This document shows, piece after piece, positions 1-6,011 of a stretch of 6,011 nucleotides of DNA. The DNA is from Gammaproteobacteria bacterium (lineage in GTDB: Bacteria > Pseudomonadota > Gammaproteobacteria > Francisellales > CACEW01): the NCBI GenBank assembly GCA_028282045.1, contig JANQIS010000116.1, positions 1 through 6,011 on the forward strand, given 5' to 3'. Below the pieces are notes generated by a model, which saw nothing but the letters and a program-made list of their open reading frames with translations, did not search any database and was not told the DNA's origin. A program made the translations under genes and the position numbers. Position 1 is the first letter of the stretch. Each line of letters starts with the position of its first letter.

Positions 1-221
1 CTTGGAGTGTCGTTGATGACCCAGATCAAGGCCCCATGTGGAAAAGTCGCTCCTGGGTTGTTGTAGAATGCACAGCAGACCAGTTTACCGAATTTGAAAC
101 TGCTTGGAAATCTGGCGGTAACTCACTTGGGGCTGCAGCGGCTGCAGCCGACCCAGTAGTTGATACACTGCTCCCTGCAAATCGAACCGTTACAGCTTTT
201 TATGAGCGCTTTGTATGCTAG
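1..221 (+). CDS. Unrecognised protein, 5' partial or starting at base 36
   Basis: I do not recognise this product. The frame is open from the left edge (first full codon at base 3) and stops at TAG 219-221. The first ATG is at 36, with AAGG at 28-31 only 4 bases before it, so it could be a 61-residue protein starting there or the end of a longer one whose start lies outside. From that ATG the protein begins MWKSRSWVVVEC, has an acidic/aromatic stretch (TADQFTEFETAWK), a run of six alanines at residues 34-39 and ends FYERFVC. No enzyme motif, signal peptide or membrane segment is evident in this part. A competing frame (codons from base 1) is also open from the edge and ends at TAG 64-66; it might be the tail of an upstream gene. 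The frame continues past the amber codon (next entry). It is convergent with, and unlike, the dcw genes. That it is coding is likely but not proven. Confidence 0.45.
   Translation, partial: WSVVDDPDQGPMWKSRSWVVVECTADQFTEFETAWKSGGNSLGAAAAAADPVVDTLLPANRTVTAFYERFVC
131..149. repeat. GC-rich near-perfect palindrome in the poly-alanine tract
   Basis: Nine-base arms GGCTGCAGC (131-139) and GCTGCAGCC (141-149) are exact reverse complements around a single G at 140, and contain two CTGCAG sites. The same bases encode the alanine run in the plus-strand frame. Codon repetition (GCT GCA GC-) explains it without any special function; a structural role is only a possibility. Confidence 0.5.
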
Positions 222-383
222 TCTTTATTCCAAGTTGGTATTATTTTCGCTTCTTTTGCTATTAAGGCTATCTTCTCAGTTATTTCTGCTTGGCCTGTCG
301 CATTAATCTCTCAGCATATTAAGAAATCTGAGAATATTGATGTCTATGATTACCAAACAAACTATAACCCATTTAAGTATTAG
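222..383 (+). other. In-frame continuation after amber stop: 53 codons with a hydrophobic helix, no start codon
   Basis: After TAG 219-221 the same frame stays open for 53 codons to TAG 381-383. The segment contains no ATG, GTG or TTG in this frame, so it cannot be an ordinary independent gene. Its translation looks protein-like: a hydrophobic stretch of about 27 residues (from FQVGIIFASF to SAWPVALI), then a basic turn (QHIKK) and a polar, tyrosine-rich end (DYQTNYNPFKY). It could be the C-terminal membrane anchor of the upstream reading frame, reached by stop-codon readthrough or broken by a nonsense mutation or sequencing error. It could also be chance. I counted 28 of 53 codons ending in T and about 32% G+C, much lower than lpxC next door. 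T-rich third positions are known from single-stranded DNA phages, but also from any AT-rich DNA, so this does not identify an origin. The last stop overlaps the lpxC stop codon. Confidence 0.35.
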
Positions 384-1228
384 CTCCACACAAAGGCACT
401 GTCATCCTCCAACACTGCCCTCAACAAAGCATTATTTAAGGCATGTCCGGGGTTGTTTGCGCTAAAGTGACCTAAAATCGGGCCGGCAACGTATAAATCA
501 CCAATGGCGTCGAGCACTTTATGGCGGATAAATTCATCTTTAAACCGTAATCCTTCTGGGTTCATCACACCATCATCCCCTAAACCAACGGTATTATCCA
601 GGCTGGCTCCCAGTGCTAAATTATTCTGATGAAGATAGGTTAAGTCAGATGCTTTACCAAAGGTGCGCGCACGCGCGATCAGCTTGACAAAACAGGCACG
701 ATTAAAAGTAAAGTCAATGTGTTGATTATAAAAGTCAACGGCAGGGTGATCAAAACTAAAATCAATGCTAAACGTCAATTGTTTGGCTGGTTCTAACTGC
801 GCCCAACGCTCACCATCCGTTACTTTAACCGGTTTTTGTATCACCAACATCTTACGCTCTACCGATTGCGCCACCACATTAGCTGATTCTAAGGTAAATA
901 CAAATGGGGCACTGGAGCCATCCATAATGGGGACTTCCGGCGCATCCAAGCTAATCAGTACATTATCCACGGCCAAGCCAGCCAATGCAGCCATTAGATG
1001 CTCAATGGTGGCAATGCGCATATTGTTGTCCACCAGCACTGTACACATAGGTTCCTGACAAATTGCATCCACGGCCATTTTGATAACAGGCTGCTCTGGC
1101 AAATCCAGGCGTTGAAAACGAATGCCCGTATGCTCTGCTGCAGGGCTCAATGTCATATGCACTGGTTTACCCGAGTGAATACCAACACCCTTTAATGAAA
1201 TAGTCCGTGCAATGGTGTGCTGCTTCAC
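380..1228 (-). CDS. lpxC: UDP-3-O-acyl-N-acetylglucosamine deacetylase LpxC, C-terminally truncated
   Basis: LpxC is the cytoplasmic zinc hydrolase that removes the acetyl group from UDP-3-O-acyl-GlcNAc, the committed step of lipid A synthesis. The 282-residue product aligns throughout with E. coli LpxC. IEHLMAALAGL carries Glu76 and zinc ligand His77; RHKVLDAIGDL carries His236, Lys237, Asp240 and Asp244; GHALNN carries His262, the general acid in the family. The start is GTG (1226-1228), supported by MKQHTI matching E. coli KQRTL; there is no clear Shine-Dalgarno, and the start lies 9 bases after the ftsZ stop in the same frame, suggesting coupling. The protein stops at AFVWS, where E. coli continues about 20 residues through YVTF to its LA end, the FtsH degradation signal. 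All catalytic residues remain, but a C-terminal strand and the degron are missing at the boundary with the unrelated left-end sequence. It is a truncated, possibly still active gene. Confidence 0.93.
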   Translation of the reverse strand: MKQHTIARTISLKGVGIHSGKPVHMTLSPAAEHTGIRFQRLDLPEQPVIKMAVDAICQEPMCTVLVDNNMRIATIEHLMAALAGLAVDNVLISLDAPEVPIMDGSSAPFVFTLESANVVAQSVERKMLVIQKPVKVTDGERWAQLEPAKQLTFSIDFSFDHPAVDFYNQHIDFTFNRACFVKLIARARTFGKASDLTYLHQNNLALGASLDNTVGLGDDGVMNPEGLRFKDEFIRHKVLDAIGDLYVAGPILGHFSANNPGHALNNALLRAVLEDDSAFVWS

Positions 1229-1237
1229 CTTATATGC

Positions 1238-2383
1238 TTAGTCTGCCTGACGGCGTAGGAATGTCGGAATATCGAGATAATCAGCATCTTGATTGACATC
1301 AACAGACTCTGAACGACGCGCCACTCGCTGTGGTGCTTGCTGAGCCGGTATTGGTTTGACCGCAGAGCCACCAACATGACGTATATTCTCAACCTGTTCC
1401 CCACCCCCGCGTGAACCGACATTTTCCAATCCGGTTACTACGATAGTCACTCGTAACTCATCACGCATATCAGGGTCAATCACGGTACCTACCACCACCG
1501 TGGCTTCATCAGAAGTAAAGCTCTTAATGACTTCACCCACTTCCTCAAACTCACCAATGGACATATCCATACCCGCCGTAATGTTAACCAGCACACCTTT
1601 AGCACCCGATAAGGCAATATCTTCGAGCAATGGACTAGCAACCGCCGCTTCAGCCGCTTCACGTGCACGATCTTCACCGGCAGCCGATGCTGTTCCCATC
1701 ATCGCCATGCCCATCTCCGACATCACAGTGCGCACATCAGCAAAGTCTACGTTAATCAAACCTGGACGTGTGATCAGCTCGGAAATACCTTGCACGGCAC
1801 CTTGCAATACATTATTAGCGGCTTTGAATGAATCCAGCAGGCTAATGTTCTTACCCAATACATTGAGCAATTTTTCGTTAGGGATGATAATCAATGAGTC
1901 AACACGCTGTGCTAATTCCGCGATACCTTGCTCGGCCACAGCAGCACGGCGGCGGCCTTCAAATGGGAATGGGCGCGTTACAACCGCAACGGTCAAAATA
2001 CCCAGATCTTTAGCAATCTCAGCAATCACCGGCGCAGCACCTGTACCAGTACCACCACCCATGCCTGCGGTGATAAACACCATATCAGCACCTTCAAGAA
2101 TGCCTTGCACCCGGGCACGATCTTCTTGAGCGGCACGTTTACCAATCTCAGGGTTAGCACCGGCACCCAAACCTTTAGTCAGCTCTGAGCCAAGTTGTAC
2201 GACATTACGTGCTGAGCTATTTTTCAGTGCTTGTGCATCGGTGTTGGCACAGAGAAACTCAACGCCCTCAATGTTTTGACTGAGCATGTGCTCAACGGCA
2301 TTACAACCGCCACCCCCGATGCCAATAACCTTGATAACGGCATTATCAAGAAGCGTTTCAGAAATCTCATATTTATTAGCCAT
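1238..2383 (-). CDS. ftsZ: Cell division GTPase FtsZ
   Basis: FtsZ is the tubulin-like GTPase that polymerises into the Z ring at midcell. At 381 residues it is a normal length. An 18-residue N-terminal arm precedes the nucleotide-binding start VIGIGGGGCNAVEHM (residues 19-33). The tubulin signature GGGTGTG is at 109-115. The T7 loop NVDFADVRTVM is at 211-221, with Asp213 and Asp216 equivalent to the catalytic E. coli Asp209 and Asp212. A short variable linker of about 45 residues leads to the conserved tail DYLDIPTFLRRQAD (368-381), which binds FtsA and ZipA in the family. ATG at 2381-2383 is preceded by AAAGG with 8 bases spacing. It lies 27 bases after ftsA and 9 bases before lpxC, in one operon. 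No key residue is missing. Confidence 0.98.
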   Translation of the reverse strand: MANKYEISETLLDNAVIKVIGIGGGGCNAVEHMLSQNIEGVEFLCANTDAQALKNSSARNVVQLGSELTKGLGAGANPEIGKRAAQEDRARVQGILEGADMVFITAGMGGGTGTGAAPVIAEIAKDLGILTVAVVTRPFPFEGRRRAAVAEQGIAELAQRVDSLIIIPNEKLLNVLGKNISLLDSFKAANNVLQGAVQGISELITRPGLINVDFADVRTVMSEMGMAMMGTASAAGEDRAREAAEAAVASPLLEDIALSGAKGVLVNITAGMDMSIGEFEEVGEVIKSFTSDEATVVVGTVIDPDMRDELRVTIVVTGLENVGSRGGGEQVENIRHVGGSAVKPIPAQQAPQRVARRSESVDVNQDADYLDIPTFLRRQAD

Positions 2384-2391
2384 GTGCGTTA

Positions 2392-2396
2392 CCTTT
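2392..2396 (-). promoter_or_regulatory. Ribosome binding site of ftsZ
   Basis: On the minus strand AAAGG lies 8 bases before the ftsZ ATG, inside the 27-base ftsA-ftsZ gap. It supports the chosen start and independent initiation on ftsZ, which must be made in large excess over FtsA. Confidence 0.65.
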
Positions 2397-2410
2397 ACTT
2401 TTAATCAAAC

Positions 2411-3655
2411 CTAAAAATGGCGGGAAAACCAACTTTTCATCCGAGCCCAGACACTATTTGCATCACTTAAAACCGGCTCATCAAACGTCACCTCACTGCT
2501 TGCACCCTGTTGTTGCAAAGCATATTGCAGCAAACCAACACCTGTTGCATGAATCGGATTACAAACCACATCGTTTAACCCTGTGGTATGTTGCGGCACA
2601 CCCAGTCTGACGGGAATGCGAAAAACTTCTTCTGCCAATTCTAATACACCAGGTAGTTTGCTTGAGCCACCGGTCAACACAATACCGGCCGACAGATCAT
2701 TGGCAAAGCCACTGTTTTTAAGATTACGATCTATCAGTTGAAACAGTTCTTCGTAACGCGCTTCAATTACACTAGCCAGGGTTTGCATGGACAGACGCCT
2801 GCCCGGACGCTCGCTCACTCCCGGTACTTCAATGGATTCATCGTCGCGAGCCATGGAAGTTAATGCCACGCCATGCTGGCGTTTGATCGCTTCAGCATAT
2901 TGCGTTGGTGTGCGCAACGCATGGGCAATATCACTGGTGACCTGAGAGCCGGCAATCGGAATCACTGCCGTATGGCGGATGGCACCTTCAGTGAAAACGG
3001 CAATATCAGAAGTCCCCCCTCCGATATCAACCAAACAAACCCCTAAATCTTTTTCATCTTCTGTCAGCACCGAATAGCTGGAAGCCAATTGCTCCAACAC
3101 TAAATCAGACACTTCCAGGCCACACTGGTTAATGCATTTCACAATATTCTGTGCTGCACTGATAGAGCCGGAAATAATATGTACTTTCGCTTCCAGACGC
3201 ACACCAGACATCCCAACCGGCTCTTTGATCCCTTCCTGGTTATCAATAAGAAACTCCTGAGGCAAAATATGTAAAATACGCTGATCCGCAGGAATAGCAA
3301 CCGCCTTGGCCGCTTCAATCACCCGTTCGACATCAGCATTTGATACTTCCTGATCACGAATAGCTACCACGCCGTTAGAATTGAAGCTATGAACATGGCT
3401 GCCGGCAATACCTACACTGACTGTGGAAATTTCACAATCGGCCATATGCTCTGCTTCTTCAACAGCCGCCTGAATTGCCTTGACGGTAGTGTCGATATTA
3501 ACAATGACACCTTTTTTAAGTCCGCGTGAAGGCTGCACACCAACACCAATCACATGCAAGGTATCGTTGTCTGCAACTTCTGCCACTAACGCAACCACCT
3601 TGGACGTACCGATGTCAATGCCACAAATTAAATTTTTGTCTGGCGTTCTAGACAT
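2411..3655 (-). CDS. ftsA: Cell division protein FtsA, actin-like Z-ring membrane tether
   Basis: FtsA is the actin-family ATP-binding protein that anchors FtsZ filaments to the inner membrane and recruits later division proteins. I take the ATG at 3653-3655, giving 414 residues (E. coli 420), because it follows AGGAG by 10 bases and MSRTPDKNLICGIDIG aligns with the E. coli N-terminus. The frame is open further upstream to a GTG at 3788-3790, but that extra 45 residues has no counterpart and no good ribosome binding site. Visible motifs are phosphate 1 GIDIGTSKVVALV (12-24), the FtsA-specific 1C region (about 84-160, including HILPQEF), phosphate 2 CLVDIGGGTSDIAV (207-220) and the adenosine loop GIVLTGGSSKLPG (324-336). 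The C-terminal SVWARMKSWFSRHF (401-414) is the amphipathic membrane-targeting helix. It sits between ftsQ and ftsZ, the standard order. Confidence 0.97.
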   Translation of the reverse strand: MSRTPDKNLICGIDIGTSKVVALVAEVADNDTLHVIGVGVQPSRGLKKGVIVNIDTTVKAIQAAVEEAEHMADCEISTVSVGIAGSHVHSFNSNGVVAIRDQEVSNADVERVIEAAKAVAIPADQRILHILPQEFLIDNQEGIKEPVGMSGVRLEAKVHIISGSISAAQNIVKCINQCGLEVSDLVLEQLASSYSVLTEDEKDLGVCLVDIGGGTSDIAVFTEGAIRHTAVIPIAGSQVTSDIAHALRTPTQYAEAIKRQHGVALTSMARDDESIEVPGVSERPGRRLSMQTLASVIEARYEELFQLIDRNLKNSGFANDLSAGIVLTGGSSKLPGVLELAEEVFRIPVRLGVPQHTTGLNDVVCNPIHATGVGLLQYALQQQGASSEVTFDEPVLSDANSVWARMKSWFSRHF

Positions 3656-3665
3656 GTACCGCCAT

Positions 3666-3670
3666 CTCCT
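3666..3670 (-). promoter_or_regulatory. Ribosome binding site deciding the ftsA start
   Basis: Minus-strand AGGAG, 10 bases before the ATG at 3653-3655, is the strongest Shine-Dalgarno in this gap. It argues for the 414-residue start over the in-frame upstream ATG (3692-3694) or GTG (3788-3790). Confidence 0.75.
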
Positions 3671-3692
3671 ACCGCTGGTTTTGAATGTATTC

Positions 3693-3698
3693 ATTATA
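3693..3698 (-). promoter_or_regulatory. Candidate -10 box upstream of ftsA
   Basis: A perfect TATAAT reads on the minus strand in the 152-base ftsQ-ftsA gap (3656-3807), the only sizeable gap in the operon. Transcription would start near 3686 and give a leader of about 30 bases with the AGGAG site in it. There is no convincing -35: the hexamer 17 bases upstream reads AGACTC, and there is no TG extension. E. coli is known to have internal promoters feeding ftsA and ftsZ, so one here would make sense, but the box alone is weak evidence. I see no terminator-like hairpin in the rest of the gap. Confidence 0.35.
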
Positions 3699-3807
3699 TA
3701 GTAGTACAGTGCGCAGAGTCTCACAACACCAGTAACTTCGACCCATTGGTCAGAATTAGCACATAACGGGGCGCAATCAATATAACTCACTGATTTTCAT
3801 GCATTAT

Positions 3808-4554
3808 TTAGTTTGATTTTGTCTTGACTGCATGCCGATCATTTTTCACCCTCTGCCACTGTACAGCAAACCCATGACGATAACGCAGATCAATGTAAGC
3901 TAATTGTTTATGTTTGGGCGCCTGCGCCGTTAAGTAGGGATAAATTTTAATAAAGGTTTTAAAACGCCGGATAATATCATCTCTTCCCAGCATGAGGCTG
4001 ATATGTTGATTAAGCTCAATACGCCAGCCATTGACATCATGTTGTATTTGGGTGATATGCAATTGCAGCGGCAATAATGCTGCCTGCCAATGGTGGTATT
4101 GTTGCATCCATTTTTGTACATCAATTTTGTCTGTCTTGAGTAGAGGAATATGGCTGGTATCGACAGGTAAAACCGGTTTGTAATATTGACCGGAAATACT
4201 CAACAGCTCACCATCGGGTAATTTGGCAATAGGAATATGTTGTTGCAGATGGATACGCACGTTATTAAATCCGGTATAACTCACATCAACGTCACTGATA
4301 CTAGGGTAGTGGCTTTGCACCCAGTGACGGATTTTATCCGTGCTCACGTTCAACAGACCCTTATCTAAAAATGGCATCAACCCTTGCTGCAGGCGTGCCT
4401 TACCAATCTGTTGATACGCGCCGGTAATCGTCACTTTTTTCAAAGGAAAGGCTTGATGTAGACGCAGGTACTGTAAGGCGCCCCAGGCAACAAGGCAAAG
4501 TAGTACAACCAGTGTGACAGAAAGGATGGCCCAACGCTGGTTGATCCACCGCAT
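3808..4554 (-). CDS. ftsQ: Cell division protein FtsQ
   Basis: FtsQ is a bitopic inner-membrane protein of the divisome that binds FtsB/FtsL in the periplasm. The 248-residue product (E. coli 276) has a short cytoplasmic N-terminus (MRWINQR), one membrane helix at about residues 8-30 (WAILSVTLVVLLCLVAWGAL), a POTRA domain at about 36-110 (FPLKKVTITGAY through IPIAKL) and a beta domain. Near the end IDLRYRHGFAVQW (221-233) matches the family's conserved V/IDLRYxxGxAVxW strand. The tail KNDRHAVKTKSN is basic and polar. ATG at 4552-4554 begins one base after the ddlB stop (TAATATG) and only a weak GAG precedes it, so translation is probably coupled to ddlB. The protein is divergent, as FtsQ usually is, but domain order and position make the call safe. 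Confidence 0.93.
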   Translation of the reverse strand: MRWINQRWAILSVTLVVLLCLVAWGALQYLRLHQAFPLKKVTITGAYQQIGKARLQQGLMPFLDKGLLNVSTDKIRHWVQSHYPSISDVDVSYTGFNNVRIHLQQHIPIAKLPDGELLSISGQYYKPVLPVDTSHIPLLKTDKIDVQKWMQQYHHWQAALLPLQLHITQIQHDVNGWRIELNQHISLMLGRDDIIRRFKTFIKIYPYLTAQAPKHKQLAYIDLRYRHGFAVQWQRVKNDRHAVKTKSN

Positions 4555-4555
4555 A

Positions 4556-5506
4556 TTAACTGCTCGCTGCCATAGCTTTTGATGCCATCTGTATCGATCG
4601 GCAAATCAAAGTTTGCGATAAAATCGTGGCACATAACTGTTCAAATGACCAACCGATATGTTGGGCTGCTTTGGGTACCAAACTGGTTACTGTCATGCCT
4701 GGGGTTGGATTGATTTCCATCAAATGGAAATCTCCAGCCTCATCAGCAACGACATCAATGCGCCCCCAACCGCTACAACCTGCTGCATCAAAGGCTTGTC
4801 GGCATAAATGCTGAATCTCTTGCTCTTTTTCCGGGCTTAACTCACTAGGGCAGTGATAGCGCGTGCCACTGTGTTTATCGTATTTGGCTATATAATCATA
4901 AAACTCACGCTGCGGATCTATCCAAATGGCGGGCAAAACTGTCTCACCGACAATACCCACGCAATATTCACGCCCTGTAACCCATTTTTCCACCATCACC
5001 GGACCATACTGATTAGCTTGAGTAAACGCAGCGGCGAATTGTTCCCAGGTTTTTACCTTGGTCAAACCAATGCTAGAGCCTTCATAGACGGGCTTTACCG
5101 CCAACGGCAGATGCCAATCTTGAAATGGTGTCGGATCAGCAGAAAATGCCGGAGCAAAGCGCGGTACCGGCAGATTGTTTGCCTGCCATACCTGCAGGCA
5201 CCGAACCTTATCCATAGCGATAGCACAACCTATAACGTTACTGCCTGTATAAGGGATGCCCAACCATTGCAATGCACCTTGTACAGCACCATCCTCACCC
5301 TGCGGACCATGCAGAGCAACAAAAGCCCGATCATATTGATCTTTTTGCAATTGTTGTATCAGATGATCAGCCGCATCAATGCCATAAGCATTAATACCCT
5401 GATGATGCAACGCTGCTAAAATTGCTTTGCCTGAATCAATCGATACTTCCCGCTCGGCAGAATTGCCTCCATAAATAACAGCCACCTTGCCATAATCATT
5501 GATCAT
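4556..5506 (-). CDS. ddlB: D-alanine--D-alanine ligase (DdlB type)
   Basis: This cytoplasmic ATP-grasp enzyme joins two D-alanines to make the dipeptide that MurF adds to the peptidoglycan precursor. The 316 residues align with E. coli DdlB (306). The N-terminal YGGNSAEREVS places Glu18 as the equivalent of E. coli Glu15; ALHGPQGEDG is at 64-73. Ser145 in EGSSIG and Lys208-Tyr209 in YIAKYD fit the ligase active site, and Arg249, Asp251, Glu264 and Asn266 fit the magnesium and substrate site. MEINPTPGMTVTSLVP (263-278) is the family's E-x-N-T-S-P-G-M-T segment with Pro-Thr in place of Thr-Ser. The chain runs about 15 residues past the usual end (LICRSIQMASKAMAASS). ATG 5504-5506 overlaps the murB stop by 4 bases and follows AGGAG by 6 bases. 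The final codon is 1 base from ftsQ. Confidence 0.96.
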   Translation of the reverse strand: MINDYGKVAVIYGGNSAEREVSIDSGKAILAALHHQGINAYGIDAADHLIQQLQKDQYDRAFVALHGPQGEDGAVQGALQWLGIPYTGSNVIGCAIAMDKVRCLQVWQANNLPVPRFAPAFSADPTPFQDWHLPLAVKPVYEGSSIGLTKVKTWEQFAAAFTQANQYGPVMVEKWVTGREYCVGIVGETVLPAIWIDPQREFYDYIAKYDKHSGTRYHCPSELSPEKEQEIQHLCRQAFDAAGCSGWGRIDVVADEAGDFHLMEINPTPGMTVTSLVPKAAQHIGWSFEQLCATILSQTLICRSIQMASKAMAASS

Positions 5507-6011
5507 TGAGGACTCCTGAGATATTTCATTTCCGTTTGTAATTCAATGCCATAGGTTTCTTTGACACGCTGCTGTAGGTAACTGACCAACTGCAACACAT
5601 CTTGTGCCGTGGCATCCCCCGTATTAATAATAAAATTAGCATGTTTCTCGGATACTTGCGCACCACCGATCTGATACCCTTTTAAATTCAATGATTCAAT
5701 TAAGCGTCCGGCGTAGTCCCCCGGGGGATTACGAAATACTGAGCCACAGCACGGCTTACCCGTTGGTTGTGTATCTGCCCGCTGCGCCAGCAAGCCTTTC
5801 AACTTATCCAAGCTCTCTTGCGCCACACCAGGTGCGAATTCAAACACGCCTGCTACAAACCACTCATGCGGGCCTAAACCGCGACAATAGCGATAACCGT
5901 ACTCAAAATCCTGCTTGCTACGGTAATGTAGCGTCCCCTCACGGCTGAGCACTTGCACTGCTACCACATTAGCCCAAGTCTCACCACCAAAAGCACCGGC
6001 ATTCATGTATA
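5503..6011 (-). CDS. murB: UDP-N-acetylenolpyruvoylglucosamine reductase MurB, 5' end outside window
   Basis: MurB is the FAD enzyme that reduces UDP-GlcNAc-enolpyruvate to UDP-MurNAc with NADPH in the cytoplasm. Only the C-terminal 168 residues or so are present; the ATG at 6004-6006 is internal, since it lies in the conserved (Y)MNAGAFGGE segment of the FAD domain and the frame stays open to the edge. Counting from that Met, FEYGYRYC (34-41) corresponds to the family's YR motif, GSVFRNPPGDYAG (88-100) carries the catalytic serine at 89, and TEM (158-160) carries the C-terminal catalytic glutamate at 159. The GSVFRNP followed directly by PGDYAGRLIE resembles the type II MurB layout that lacks the extra loop of the E. 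coli enzyme. Its stop (TGA 5503-5505) overlaps the ddlB start. murC would be expected next, beyond the right edge. Confidence 0.96.
   Translation of the reverse strand, partial: YMNAGAFGGETWANVVAVQVLSREGTLHYRSKQDFEYGYRYCRGLGPHEWFVAGVFEFAPGVAQESLDKLKGLLAQRADTQPTGKPCCGSVFRNPPGDYAGRLIESLNLKGYQIGGAQVSEKHANFIINTGDATAQDVLQLVSYLQQRVKETYGIELQTEMKYLRSPQ
5513..5517 (-). promoter_or_regulatory. Ribosome binding site of ddlB inside murB
   Basis: Minus-strand AGGAG lies 6 bases before the ddlB ATG and within the last codons of murB. It supports the start that overlaps the murB stop as ATGA, an arrangement typical of coupled translation. Confidence 0.7.

Noticed and set aside
202..306. 34-residue very hydrophobic plus-strand frame starting ATG 202-204, similar in length to filamentous phage pVII/pIX
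   Set aside because: No ribosome binding site precedes it, and frame-shifted reading of T-rich codons for a membrane helix automatically gives leucine-, serine- and phenylalanine-rich sequence.
309..333. Inverted repeat TCTCAG ... CTGAGA as a possible terminator for lpxC or the left-end frame
   Set aside because: The stem is only 6 pairs with a 13-base loop and there is no T-run after it on either strand.
664..677. Alternating purine-pyrimidine run TGCGCGCACGCGCG, possible Z-DNA
   Set aside because: It encodes the conserved LpxC ARARTFG segment, so arginine/alanine codons explain it.
1500..2129. Long plus-strand open frame (209 codons) opposite ftsZ
   Set aside because: It is antisense to strongly conserved FtsZ coding sequence, is low-complexity in Ala/Ser/Pro, and matches no family I know; it is a shadow of ftsZ codon usage.
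3692..3694. Alternative ATG start for ftsA, 13 codons upstream of the chosen one
   Set aside because: No Shine-Dalgarno precedes it and the added residues (MNTFKTSGRRWRY) have no counterpart in FtsA; the ATG at 3653-3655 has AGGAG at good spacing.
4853..5419. Plus-strand open frame of 188 codons opposite ddlB
   Set aside because: It lies wholly inside the conserved ddlB gene, with no plausible ribosome binding site or recognisable motif.
6004..6006. ATG as the murB start
   Set aside because: It is the internal methionine of the conserved MNAGAFGGE motif; a complete MurB needs well over 100 residues before it, and the frame is open to the window edge.

Overview
The window is dominated by the distal half of a gammaproteobacterial-type division and cell wall (dcw) cluster, all on the minus strand. 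In transcription order (right to left) it holds murB (5' end outside the window), ddlB, ftsQ, ftsA, ftsZ and lpxC. This gene order, with ftsQ-ftsA-ftsZ followed directly by lpxC, together with the FtsZ C-terminal peptide DYLDIPTFLRRQAD and an FtsA with a C-terminal amphipathic helix, points to a Gram-negative, LPS-making gammaproteobacterium. I cannot place it more finely from sequence alone.

Layout from right to left. Bases 6011-5503 encode the C-terminal part of MurB. It overlaps ddlB by 4 bases (ATGA, 5503-5506). ddlB (5506-4556) is followed after 1 base by ftsQ (4554-3808). A 152-base gap follows, with a good TATAAT box and a strong ribosome binding site, then ftsA (3655-2411). After 27 bases comes ftsZ (2383-1238), and after only 9 bases lpxC (1228-380). 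The genes work on one programme: MurB and Ddl make peptidoglycan precursors, FtsQ/FtsA/FtsZ build the septal ring, and LpxC commits UDP-GlcNAc to lipid A. The tight spacing implies one transcription unit with translational coupling, possibly with an extra promoter before ftsA.

The left end, 1-383, does not belong to this cluster. It carries a plus-strand reading frame open from the window edge to an amber codon (219-221), continuing in the same frame for 53 more sense codons without any start codon, to a second TAG at 381-383. That second stop overlaps the lpxC stop by two bases. By my hand count the 222-380 stretch is about 32% G+C, against about 47% in the adjoining 100 bases of lpxC. LpxC ends about 20 residues short of the E. 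coli protein exactly at this boundary. The simplest readings are that foreign DNA has joined and clipped the 3' end of lpxC, or that this is an assembly or amplification chimera. This junction is the most interesting part of the window; the dcw genes otherwise look intact and conventional.
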